A DNA stretch of 64,000 bases from Melampsora larici-populina 98AG31. Its lineage: Eukaryota; Basidiomycota; Pucciniomycetes; Pucciniales; Melampsoraceae. The DNA lies in NCBI RefSeq assembly GCF_000204055.1, contig NW_006768788.1:1005115-1069114 (forward strand), in the 5' to 3' direction. A program made the translations under genes and the position numbers. Within the stretch, counting starts at the first letter, position 1. Every line of letters begins with the position of its first letter. This document shows positions 43,755-54,925 of the stretch, one piece after another. The notes below the pieces were generated by a model. It saw only the letters and a list, made by a program, of their open reading frames with translations. It made no database searches and was not told the origin of the DNA.

Positions 43755-45675
43755 ATGACAACAATCCATTGGTACATTTTTCTGCTGTCAATGTTTCAAT
43801 CAACTTTCTGCCATCTTGGGAGCATTGGAAGAAATCCATTTCTAAAATCAGGTGAGTAATGATTGACATACTTGGCAATGAACTTCATGAAACTTCCACC
43901 CACAAATTAAATGTGTAGATTTAACTTGGAAGTCATCTATAGACTGGGAGGATTTCACCAAGAAAATCAGTCCCCTAAAAAAACTAAAACAATCACAACA
44001 TGACACTATCATTGCGTTTTGGAAAAGAAGTATGTCACCCTTGAAAGTCCTGGCAGTTAGACCACACCTTCAATCAATTTAATGCAGACACATCTCACCA
44101 GGTGATACAGACATACCCAAGGATTTGCATGACCTTCTGGTTTACTACCCATCCTTGATAGCAAAGACAAATGACCTTATCATATCAAAAAATGAAAGAT
44201 GGGCTGGTAAAATGACCACAATCCTTCAAGCTGTTAAGCCAATGTTCCTCAAGTACAACGGTGGACCTTGCAAGGTTATACATCAACTTCTTACATTGGA
44301 GAAGATACCATTTAATGTATTGCAACGAATTCATCACTGGTTACTGGAGATTTATGTTGAAATTACTCATGTTGATTCACCTCGTGCAGCTCAATTGAGG
44401 GAGAAGATTGAGGGATTTATCAAAATTTCTCAAGGTAAGTACATGGATTACATAAGCAGCCTTGGTCATGGAGAGTAAGTCAGATTTTTCAGAAATGCAA
44501 CAAGGATATCTCTGACTATCTCATTTCATCAAATTCTTAAAATCACAGAATACTCAAGGATTTCCAGAGCACCCAGAAAAGACTGGGAGGTATATTTCTG
44601 GCTGGTGATTGGTCTTCAACAAATCAAAGGGAACTTGCTGAGTTCTGGATGCCTTGTGAGTCGTACAATGTTTTTGCTTGTTACACTATTTTAACTCTTT
44701 CAATGGGATTCCCCGGGCCCCATGAAGATAGAAGGGAACTTTACAACCAGGTGAAACACCAGCCAGAGTTACAACTTGTTTTGGAAACTCAGTATTTGCA
44801 GACAAGGCTTATTCGGCTGAAGCACATTGGCAGATATGCCCATGAGGTAGGACGCCAAGTATTGGCCCATTCTCGTTCTGATTTGTTGGAAAAGTCCGAG
44901 ACTGTTGTCAATTACATCAAATCGCTGAAATGTGATGTGTAAGGTTTTTTATATTGAGTCAACTTGATGGGTTTTCAAGTTGCTTAAAGTTTTGAAATGA
45001 ACAGGAATATTGGTCAGTTTATCAGAACACAAAATTACATCTCTCCATATGGATTAGAAATTGACAACAGAACAGATGTGGATCAAATGAAAGTCATCCA
45101 ATTTTGGGCAACTCGTGAGCCTGTTTCATTTGAAGTAAATTTTAAAATTTAGAAAGCTAATGTGTGTGTTTGTGTGTTTGGTGGAAGATGTGGATATATT
45201 CCTGCTCATCAACAAACTTGAAGACACCAAACCTCTTCAAACAATCATAGAGGATTTTGTGGTGAAGGACTTTGATGAGGTTTCACACAAAATGAGGGAG
45301 TTCCTCAAAACAGTTCCTATTTGTACTGCCAGGAACACTGCCCTAGCCCAATTTCTCAAGTTTTATTCAATCAACACCCAATCTACAGAGACAAAGGAAG
45401 TTGCTGAGAAGGCTTTGGACGAGTTTGTGAAAAAATCAGTTGCTAAGGAGGCTCAAGATCAGCCTGTGAATAATGAAGTTCTTGAGGAGTTGCCAGATCA
45501 GTCTGTGGATACCCATGAAGTTCCTGAGGAGTTGCAAGATCATTTTGTCAACAATGAAAGAGCTGATGGGGCAAATGATCAGTCTGCAAAGAACCAAGTT
45601 GCTGAGAAAGCTCTATCTCACCCCAGGAAACAACTCAAACTGCATGCAATCTACAGGTGTTTTGGGGGCAACTGA
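43755..45675 (+). CDS. Predicted secreted protein, 522 aa, unknown family
   Basis: Six exons join cleanly: 43755-43851, 43919-44029, 44102-44474, 44549-44938, 45005-45114 and 45188-45675, with 66-74-bp introns, standard donors and acceptors, and consistent phases, total 523 codons. The N-terminus MTTIHWYIFLLSMFQSTFCH is a strong signal peptide. No transmembrane segment follows, so secretion is inferred. The body is helical-looking and mixed in charge, with Trp/Tyr-rich stretches such as DWSSTNQRELAEFW. The last 120 residues contain imperfect repeats of about 16-18 residues built on DQxVxNxEVxEEL, acidic and probably disordered. I recognise no enzyme domain. A large, unique, secreted protein fits the lineage-specific secretome of a plant-associated fungus, but an effector role is speculation. 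Two large transposons lie directly downstream. Confidence 0.72.
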
Positions 45676-45756
45676 AAAAACTCTTGAAGATTGTTGAATA
45701 TTTATGGAATCTAAGACATACTGGGTAACATGATTCACTATTATCACAGAGGGAGC

Positions 45757-46203
45757 CACCTGTGCGCCTCAGATCCTTCGGCACTTAGCCGACCATACAG
45801 ATGTACTGTACGGTCGGCTACGAGCCCCAATGGTATACGCAGACGTCTGCAGACTCAGCAGATGTTCCACTTCTAGCACTCCTAGAAGAAAACCGCTCTA
45901 GTATCCTCTATTTCAGCTAAAAACAGTACATTTCCTCAAGTTTTGTGCCTTTAACGCTGCAGGATGACTAATGCCGTTTACATCATCTTTCAACGGTCTG
46001 AAAGTACATGGTGCAGACAGATCTGCATCTGTATAGTTGAATTACAGACACATCTTACACTACACCGACACAACTACACAGATCTGTCTGCATCGCTCCA
46101 GACAGATCTGGCCCTCTCAGCCTGCCAAGTCAAAGAACGCAGACAGATCTGCGTCTTTATACAGACGGATCTGGCACTCTAAGAAACAACCAGATGGATC
46201 TGG
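45757..46203 (+). repeat. KDZ left terminal inverted repeat, 447 bp
   Basis: It starts CACCTGTGCGCCTCAGATCC and ends CAGATGGATCTGG. It contains repeated AGATCT-centred palindromes (CAGATCTG and variants such as CAGACAGATCTG), and similar motifs continue inward to about 46310. They are likely transposase-binding sites. The same short ORF appears in both inverted repeats and is not a gene. Confidence 0.92.
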
Positions 46204-46623
46204 GCCACAGATCGGTTCCCCACATTACTGGACAGACTCATCTGCACATTCAGATGGATCTGCTCCTTCCACCTCACAAGTCTTTGATACCCAAAACCTA
46301 CAGATCGATCTGGTCTTCAGGTCATTCTAGACTCACTGAGAACTCCTCCATTGGCTCTGCTCACCCACGCTAACGCTATGTCCAAATCAATCTCTGTTCT
46401 CACGTATGTTCGCTCACTCATTTCAAAGGATCCTGAGTATCTCACAAGGAATTGATATCAATATCAGAGCGATGTAGTTACTATGTACGTATGTACCAAA
46501 TAAAGAGATGAACCATTGATTGAAAAAAGAGAATGACCAAAATGAAAAGGAATGAACAAAAAAAACAGGAAGTTTTGAATGGATCAGTCAAAATCAGAAA
46601 CAATACGGTATAGCTAGACCTAG
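46204..46623. other. KDZ subterminal region
   Basis: Further CAGATNNATCTG motifs continue to about 46310; then follows the 3' flank of the transposase gene, with no other coding sequence. Confidence 0.5.
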
Positions 46624-49600
46624 CTAGACCACTATCCATTCCAATCCTACATCGTTCATGACATCAAAGAGATTTCCTCGGTAGCCCTCTTCATCATCAC
46701 CCACAGGGAACCGATGTTCCTCTAGATCTTCATCGTCTACACCTTCCGTCAAAACTGGAAAGCAATAATTCTCCCACCTTGCTCGATTTTTTCCAATTAG
46801 AGCTATCCAGCGAGTCTTTAAGATAGAATTTGATTCTACAGGCTGATCGCAATAGTTTTCTGACTTGTCAAGCATATTCTGAATGTCCACATCCCAGACC
46901 ATCCATCTTCGGCAGTAATCAAGAGAGATCTCCTGGTGCAAAGCTTTCAAAACCTCTTGGCTTTGATTCCAAGCTTTTTCCGAAAGAATGCCACCCTTCT
47001 GAACTAACTCTACTGGCCGAGTTCCGTTCGGAAATCCAGGGATCCAAGCTTAAGCATTTTGAGGGGACCAAGTCATTGCTCAATCTCAAAATATACAGAT
47101 CCAGTGAGCCTTGATTGCTTACGCATTTCAGCAGTGATCTTGAGATTCTCCAGCTTCTCTTCCAACCGAATAGAATCGAACACAGTATTCCTGACTTCAC
47201 GTGAAATCCGACGAACTTCCTCATTGCAACTTCGCCACCTGCGGTACAATTGAATCCCACGCTGAGTCAGCATGAGCCCCGCTCGCTCGGGAGCGGGGAC
47301 CGGCGAAAATCCACCCCGAGCACTTTTTGGAAATGCATCCCGGCTTCCGAGCCGACCCCTCCCCGTCGGGGATCTTCATGTACGTCTTCAGACCGTCCCC
47401 CGCCACCAAAAATCGGGGGCCTACCGAAATATCGGTTCCCCGTCGGTTCCCCGTCGAGTGTTAGTCAGTAGAGCTTGCTAGATCAAAAAAATTCATAAAT
47501 CTGCTTCACGAGCAAGTTCCGGCTGATATTCTACTGTTTCGTACAGGTATTTCATTGTATTTGATTCCTTATACTGATGTATGAGTTGTTACGAGGCCTT
47601 CCTCACCTTTCATTTCTCTCTATCTGCCCTCGATTCTACAGCTCTCTGCTATAGCTCGGTTCCCCGATAAAAACCGGGGATCCTCATACTCTTGCCCGGT
47701 CCCCGCTCCGTCGGAGTCGGTACGGTGCCGGGGGGCTGAGATACCTAGCCCGAGGCACCGTACCGACGGTACGGAAGCCGGAGATCCCCGAGCCCGCGGG
47801 AAACGGGGCTCATGCTGAACGCTGAGTGGTCACATCTGTAGCCCATAGCTCGTCAGGATGGGTTAAGTGACCGATGTTCCAAAATGGGTCTTCGAGGCTG
47901 AAGTGTGAGATCTCTTCAAAAGTCGGAAGCTGTAATGCTTCCTCATCTGGAAACCGTGTGTGAAACTGCTTTATGTGAAAGTCATAAGTTGTCCACTTAG
48001 TTTTCAAGTTGCTCTGTTTTTTGACCATTGCAGTCTTATATCGCTCTTGATCTGTAGTGCCTGTCAATCCAAAAAAAAAAACATGAATTTTTAAATGTAA
48101 GGTTGAGCTTTAGAGGTCACTAACCGATACCAGGCTGATCCCACTTCTTTCGATGCTCAATGACTCCCACTTTAGCTTCGTACAGATTTTGTTTTGCCAA
48201 GCGAATTCGAAAACGCGCTCGTGCACATGGGTCTGAGGTTTGAAGAGTGTGTGAGTTTGGTGTGTGAGTTTGCAGTGAAAAAACTTCCAGTACAGTGCAG
48301 TGTGATCCACGCACGCCTAACCTCAGCCATGTCCCGAAACTCCTCTCCCCCCAATTCAGCAACGATGTCGTCGATTGCATGCTCAAAAGCCACAACCGAA
48401 GCTGGTAAAGCAGCCAGCTCAGCATGTTCAGCTTCTGACAATGTGCGCCGCCGCTGTCCTCGTAGGAAAGCAAGTCGAGCGCTGTATTGAAAAATCCGAA
48501 AACATGATACTTGTGTATCAGTGTGTTGGGAACGGATAGGAACAGATGACAAATATTTGAACACACTGGGCCTCTCGAAAATTCTCCTCAAGTTCAATTA
48601 GCCGGCCTAATCGATTTTCAAGCTGTTGAATGTTAGTGATCGCCATCAATTGAAGCTGGCAAGTACGCTGCCTTTCCCACTGTTGTGCAAAGTATTCGAC
48701 GTTAAGTTGGTGAGATGCTTCTAGTTTGGTAAGTTTTGCTTGTGTTTCACGCTTATCCCTCAAAACCTCATCGAATTTCTTAGACATCAGGCAAGCTGTC
48801 ATATAGAACATGATGAGCTTTTGAGGTGTATTACACAACAGAGTAATCACATACCCGCATTTGTGAGACCAAGACTGTTTTTATGACCGGCTCGCAAGTG
48901 CAATGCGTCAGCTCGGGTTTGTTTGGTAGCAAATCGAAGCTGAGAAACAAGGAATGATTGGAACGACCAGTTCCTTTCGCACCCTTCGCCATCTGATAAA
49001 CCCCAACCAAGGTTGAGTCGGGGATTGTATTCAAGCTGACAGCCCCACCGATGGACAGAAGCGTGGAAAGCGCTGGTACCAAACTTGAATTGAGCATTGG
49101 CACGCTCATCAACAAAGAGATTGTGCTGTGTATAGTCCAGATGAAAATTGTCATCTTCTGGCAGTCTCATTCAGCAAATACACGAGAGTCTCACCCTCTT
49201 GATACCCTTTTCCAGGGTGCAACCAATGTCATACAATACCCCAAAGCGCCACAGAGGCTGATCTGGCTCTTTTGTACAATCTACTATAGAGCCTAGCAAG
49301 GCATGTGCAAAGTAAGACCTGGAATCAAAATATAGATCATGTCAGATTGATACCGGCCGATTGTGCCACTTCTATTTGTCACATACTTCTCGCCGCTCCT
49401 CACAATATTGATGTATGACAGACATTGGTCATGCCTACATATCAATGCCATCAAACCAGTTTCGTCGCATGCTCGCCACGTTTGGCCAGTTCGGGTGTCT
49501 GCAGCAGCAGTGTGCTGCTGGGTGTACGGATCCTGTTTGAAAAACAATGTTAGTGCTCTAATGTACAACAAAAAGCTCTACACATTTGATATCAAGTGGA

Positions 49601-50935
49601 CGCACTACATGTTCATCTACCTGTCCCCTGGCAGCGGCTCGGTCAGCCCACAGTTGAACATATTCGTCGCTGAGAAACAAGGAAGGCATTTTTGGTGCGA
49701 TATCATTTGATTCTCGACTTGCAGCCGCATGTCTTCTTTGCTGAAAGTTCGCATCCATGCACACTATCGAATCAGGCTCTGCTTCTCGTTTGGATCGTTC
49801 GCCGGGTCCAAAGCAGCGTGGACAGATGCTTGCCAGTGATTCAATCGGTTTCATTTCAAGTGCTTGCGTTTTCAACTCCTCATGCATCTTCAAAAGTTGT
49901 CTGTAGGCGTGAACAGCGCAAGATAGAGGTTTTCTCCATCGTCGAGGCTGTGTTGGGGATAAGTATAAGAGAAATGGATAGAAAACAAAATTAAATAATC
50001 AAAACAAACTCAAAATTGGTTCATCAAAACAAAATCGAAATTGATTAAACGATTCGTAAAAAACTTGGACACACCTGGTTTGTACCTTTAACCATTATCA
50101 CAGCACTAAAGGCATCTAATATTTCGTCAATGGCCAAAGCAAAGGGCTGGATTCCGATTGGTTTGTATTTCCATAAGATGTGGTACGCTCGCAGTAATCT
50201 GAGAGAGAAGGCTGTTCAAGGGTGGGTTGGGGAGCCTCCGAGATAACCCTGGGCAATAAGTCGAACCTGATCAGGTGTACAACTACAAAATTCTATCTCC
50301 CTCTGTTCGCGACCTGATATATTTGGTTGGTCATGTAAGCAATGAAATGATGAAATGTGATCAAAAGTGAGGTATTGATTACCACAAAGGTCCACTAGAT
50401 CCACTTGGCGCTTGACTTTAGTACTCCCCGGACAGTAACACGATTCATTTTCAAAATGATTCCGATCCCAATTTGCTTTGTGCCCCCATTGAGAAGTCAG
50501 GCTTGAGCATCGCATCCAGGTGATGAACATCGAACGCATGTTTCGCTCCCAAGCACGTTCCTCTCTTACTCTTTGTCTCGAGTAAGCAGGGGCTGCTACA
50601 AACTCACCCATGTTACGTGCATGTTGATTGTCTTCTTGAGGGACCTTGTCTTCTCTTTTGTTGGTGATATTTACGTCATCTGGGTTCAGGTCATTTGCAA
50701 CAATTGGTTCGTTTTCGTTGGGGTTTTCGACCGCAGCAAGTTGATTGGGGGGGTTAGGAGGAGGGGGATTGTTCTTAGCAAGGTGATCACGATGGAGTTT
50801 GTCGAATTTGCGTTCACACCACAGGTGGGCTGCTTGTTCAAGCCGTTCTTTTGTTTGAGATGCTTCGGTGTGTAACTTGGCTTTCTTCTTTTGCCGAGCT
50901 TGAGGGAGCTTAATTGACTTTGACGAAGTTGGCAT
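46624..50935 (-). pseudogene. KDZ transposase with CxC domain, two stops
   Basis: Coding blocks on the minus strand: 50935-50075, 49947-49621, 49532-49387, 49318-48855, 48795-48567, 48481-48322, then less certain blocks to a stop at 46624. The first block has a basic, coiled N-terminus and a Cys-cluster (CxC) domain with CYCPG, VDLVDLCGNQYLTFDH and FCSCTPDQVRLIAQGYLGGSP. The transposase core shows CPRCFGPG, VCMDANFQQRRH, DETGLMALICRHDQCLSY, VLYDIGCTLEKG and GWGLSDGEGCERNWS, the family's signature acidic residues. A coiled-coil tail follows. In-frame TGA codons at 50216-50218 and 49171-49173 break the frame, and a hAT MITE interrupts the tail. It would cut and paste the element through its inverted repeats. 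A frame uncertainty remains near 48240-48320. Confidence 0.85.
47267..47818. mobile_element. hAT-type MITE inside the KDZ transposase, 552 bp
   Basis: Terminal inverted repeats TCAGCATGAGCCCCG are flanked by ACGCTGAG at 47259-47266 and 47819-47826, a perfect 8-bp target duplication typical of hAT. Deleting the element and one duplication copy restores the transposase frame exactly across the site (VTTQR to GIQLYRR). The interior is GC-rich, with GGTTCCCCGTC repeats and nested palindromes around GGTACGG, and has no transposase. GC content is strikingly higher than that of the host. Confidence 0.9.
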
Positions 50936-51190
50936 GTTGTGGTTTCCTCAACGGTGAAAATGGTACAATCGCAGGGATTCCAGCTACTTTGGGACCGGGG
51001 TGAAGGATGTGTAGATGGTGGTTTGAAGATTCAAAAAAGGGGCAAATTTTCCACTGTCCGTAGGGGGGGGACATCCTTCTTCTATCAATTTGGGGGACAC
51101 TTCTTAAGTTGTTCATTTCATTTTCATTTTGTTTTATATATGAACTTCATTAGAGTAGTTTGTCTGATCAATCTGTCACTTTGCACTATC
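50936..51190. other. Upstream region of the KDZ transposase
   Basis: About 250 bp that should hold the transposase promoter. It includes a G-rich run (GTAGGGGG) near 51058. Nothing else is recognised. Confidence 0.4.
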
Positions 51191-51316
51191 AGCACTTCAA
51201 TAGGTGTCACATTGTGGGTTGCTTTGAACCCACAATGCTATCTCATCTATTTCAGCACTTCAATAGGTGTCACATTGTGGGTTCAAAGCAACCCACAATG
51301 CTATCTCATCTATTTC
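51191..51316 (+). repeat. Tandem 63-bp hairpin units with inverted loop
   Basis: Two 63-bp units (51191-51253, 51254-51316) are identical except for the central hexamer. Each holds the perfect 11-bp stem CATTGTGGGTT/AACCCACAATG. The loop is GCTTTG in the first unit and its reverse complement CAAAGC in the second. Flipping the whole stem-loop would give exactly this difference. Confidence 0.95.
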
Positions 51317-52000
51317 AATCAAACTGTTCATGCATTGCACGAAGAAAATCAAATGTTCCGTTAATAACAGTCAGCAGAAGATATGCTCAGCTTGGTATAA
51401 TTGCTATACGCGCTGAATAGCTAATGATATGTGTGCTTTCCTTAGGCTCAAATATGTGTAATGTCCTTTACATTCAAAGTAAGGGTCCCAATACCCGTAC
51501 TTCGAAAACCTGAATCTGTGTTCATCAATTTGCTTAGCTGCCTCAATCACATGGGTATTGAGGGTTGATTAATTGGAAATAATGAATAACAATTAATTGG
51601 AAAAGTCATTCATATCTCTCCAAACTTGAGCTTGCATGTTTTGATAGGAAATCAAGCAATTGTTACAAACCATTACTTGCTGACTGTGTGTCCCAATGAC
51701 TGAATGGCTTTTAATTTTGAACACACAAAGAGCACACCTTCCAAAAAAAGCTTTGTCAACCTTGTCATATATAGCCAAGATCAGAGTCAAGGTAATTCCC
51801 AATGGTGAAATACTGAATTAACACCATACCAAGTATATGATATGCTGTGTCACCTGCACCAAAAAAAAACTTATGAAAAAAGAAGATTCAAACTCCTGAT
51901 CACTTTTTAGCACCATGCTATCCAAAGATGATTCCAGTTCAAATTTTGATTCATCTTGAAAATTGACCAAGTTTCATTGGAGCTCCGCCTCTCCCTAAAC
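51317..52000. other. KDZ interior, nothing recognised
   Basis: About 680 bp of AT-rich DNA without a supported gene. A minus-strand ORF at 51593-51802 has a CxxC...CxxC-like pattern, but no start or splice context supports it. Confidence 0.4.
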
Positions 52001-52720
52001 GTGCCATTTATCACTCCTATAGTCCCTAAGTATTACTGTAAGATAACATTTGTTGTAATGCAATAAAATAGTTTCTCCTACAATGTTATAGAAATATAAA
52101 ACATGTTAAGTTGTCATTTTATGTCGAGAAATGCCAAAGTTTCATAAGCACTCCGTAAAAACACACACAGTACTATTTGTTGATTTTGTTCCACTTAAGT
52201 GGCCCCAAAGTGCCACTGTAAGCTACCATTTGATGCAATGTGATCCAATAGTTCCTAAAATATTTATATAGAAATATAAAACAGGTTCAACTTTCAGTTG
52301 ATGTCAAAAACTGCAAATGTTTTATAAGCACTCCGTAACATCAGATACAGTACTATTTGTTGATTTTTATCATTTGATTTGCCCTGAAGTACAAATTTAA
52401 GATATGATTTGTTGTAATACAATACAATAGTTCTTACTACCACTTTACAGAATTGAAAATCTGGTTCAACTTCTAGTGTATGTCAAAAACTGCCATAGTT
52501 TCATATGCACTCCGTAAAATTACAAACTGTACTATTTGATGGAATTGCTCACTCCATTGGATCCTAGGTCCAACTATGAGAAATATTCTGGTGTAAAGAC
52601 ATATAATAGGTTCACTATCGCCCTATAGGAATAAAAATCCCACCGCTTGTTCATGAAAAAACTGCCAAACAAAGTTTCATAAGCACTCCGTAAAATCACA
52701 TACCTGACTAATTGACTTTT
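52000..52720 (+). repeat. Diverged tandem array, about 178-bp period, four units
   Basis: The landmark TTTCATAAGCACTCCGTAA recurs with small changes. GCACTCCGTAA starts at 52148, 52328, 52507 and 52683, spacings of 180, 179 and 176 bp. Between landmarks, TACTATTTGTTGAT, TTGTAATGCAAT and TCAACTT...GTCAAAAACTGC recur in the same order. Units differ by perhaps 25-35 percent. It is non-coding and resembles an old satellite block captured in the transposon. Confidence 0.85.
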
Positions 52721-52987
52721 TTGGTTGCTTCAAAGACAATGGAAAGATTTGCTCTCATGAGCATTGGGTACTGCAATAGGATCATATGATAAATTGTGAA
52801 ATTTGTGAGCAATATACTCACATATATTATCTATTGCAAATTTATCTCAACATGAAACAAAAAAAACCAATCAAGTTGGCTAGAAACTAACAGTTGTTCA
52901 AAAATGTCTCCAAGGGGATTTGAACACAAAGCCCCTGCAGCACCATCAGACCAACACCATGCTCCACTGCTCGCACAACCCACTACA

Positions 52988-54650
52988 CACTGCGTGAAAA
53001 ACCCTGTCGGAACCGGCCCCGCGACAGCCTGTCGCCCGGCATATGTATATATTTACATAGCCAGCGACAGATACACTTTTGGCCAGCGACACTTCAAGTT
53101 TTCCTGCGACAGCTGGTTTGGTTTTGCGACATCTCATCCCCACTCCCCCTCCGATCTGCCTGCGACATCTCCTTCGCCCTTCTTCCCTCTTCATCGCACC
53201 TCTTGATCTGGATCCGCCAAATCCTTCTCGAACCACTCCAGCAGTCCAGACTCCAAATCTCGAACGACTTTAGCAGTACAGCAGCAGTTGAAATCATCAG
53301 TGACGTAAAGGATCAAACGTCTCAGGCCAGGTTAGTCCGGTTTTCCTTTCACATCCCTCACTGTTTTCATTTATTTTCTCACAGCACAATGGCAAATTTT
53401 CCTGAAGGGGAAGCTCGTCACATGAGCGGTCAATCTCAAAGGGTCTTGTCATACCCGAGCCGTCTGAAGATCTCACCAGCCTACTTGCTTGCGTATATAT
53501 ACCCCTACGATCTGGTGTCTTCTCACCGCTCATCATACATTTGTTTTCCCCCGTCTTTTCTAGAACTCTTTCCACTCTTGTATACCCATTTCATAAACCT
53601 TGTCTTGATGGTGAACAGTTCTACATTGACGACCCTAACCCCTTTCCTCTTCTCTTTGTTTTTTAATTGTTTGAGGTGCTTCGGCCGGGGTATACAAAGA
53701 GAAACATGCAGGACAACAGATTTGTTCATTTAATTCAGGTATGATGGCTAGTCGTTTGAGTATCGTACGGATATCCTTGGGGACACGAGTGTAATCATTT
53801 CGCTCCTTCGTTTTGCTTTCGGACTGTACAATGTCTGTTATACGCAAGACAAACCTTCGGGCTTTTTGACAGTTGATGTGACTAAGTCCGCAGAAAAGAT
53901 GAAGCCAAGCGAGAAATATCGAAATGAGGGTTATGACTGATGGCAATTGAGGGATTAGCTTGAGTAACCTGGTTTCTGATCAAGTGAGTTAGCTTACCAG
54001 TAGGCGTTGAGTCATTATGATGATAATCTGAGTCGGCTTGTGATGTTACTGAATCTGAGTCGCTATCGTTATTGTCTCTTGCAGAAGTCAAGTGTGAAGC
54101 TTGGGGTAGATGAGGTAATTGAGGTAGTCTGATATCGCGTTGATGATGACTCAGTTGAGTTCTACGTGACTGAAATTGGCCTTGTATGGTTTTTCCATCT
54201 GGACCCGTGCATGTTTTGATCACACATTGCAAGCAGGTGCAAATGATTTCTGGGAGAAATCAAAGAGGTCAATGAGTGATATTGATCCTAAAATCAGCGT
54301 AGATGACAAAGGTACTTACTCGGCGGATCTCCCATTGAAAGATGGAGATGGATCGGCTACGAGGTGGAATCCAAAGTCGGACGTGGTGAAATGAGATCGC
54401 AAATTGAGGTGAGTTGTGATATCTAATAAGCTGGACAATCAAAGTCAAGATCGGTTAAAGGGCAAAGGTGTCGCAGCACCGACCTATGAGCTGAACAGGG
54501 ATGAGATGTCGCAAAACCGAACCAACTGTCGCACAAAAACTTGAAGTGTCGCTGGCCAAAAGTGTATCTGTCGCTGGCTATGTAACTATATACCTATGCC
54601 GGGCGACAGGCTGTCGCGGGGCCGGTTCCGACAGGGTTTTTCACGCAGTG
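52988..54650 (-). mobile_element. CACTG-ended TIR element nested in KDZ, 1663 bp
   Basis: Terminal inverted repeats of 153 bp (52988-53140 and 54498-54650) start CACTGCGTGAAAAACCCTG and contain several GCGACAG motifs. TACA flanks both ends (52984-52987, 54651-54654), a 4-bp duplication. CAC-ended termini with 2-4-bp duplications fit the CACTA/Mirage/Chapaev (CMC) group. The interior encodes only an N-terminal transposase-like fragment, so it is a deletion derivative that needs a helper. Superfamily is inferred from the ends. Confidence 0.8.
53635..54232 (-). pseudogene. N-terminal fragment of a CMC-type transposase
   Basis: Two overlapping minus-strand frames: 54232-53882 (MQCVIKTCTGPDGK..., with an acidic Ser/Asp patch) and 53946-53635. 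The second contains ISIFLAWLHLFCGLS, INCQKARRFVLRI, a charged VPKDIRTILKRL segment and CCPACFSLY, which resembles the Cys-containing N-terminal region of CACTA-like transposases of rusts, as I recall the family. The catalytic part is absent. The two frames need a frameshift or a short intron near 53940 to be joined. Probably a remnant kept when the element lost its centre. Confidence 0.45.
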
Positions 54651-54925
54651 TACACTAGGCTCAGCATATACATGGTGGGATTCAATGTTCTTGAAACAAA
54701 CCCAGATGGATTTCAGATACAGAACCAGACTCACTCTATAGGTCCAAATGTCGGAGAAGCAGATAGGTCTGTATCTGGCTGCGCAGTAAATCCGTCTGGT
54801 CCAATGGCCATAGTCATCGGACTTACCCCTCAGGCCAGACACATCTTCTTTCTACATTGTTCTTAGCTTCATATCCACATCCCTAATTCATATCATATAG
54901 CCTTTTCACTAATCCCCCATTTGCC

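Noticed and set aside
45964..46330. Short ORFs in the KDZ inverted repeat
   Set aside because: They appear identically in both inverted repeats and consist of translated AGATCT motifs; no sign of coding.
52000..52720. Tandem units as a CRISPR-like array
   Set aside because: Units of about 178 bp are far too long and diverged, there are no spacers, and the genome is eukaryotic.
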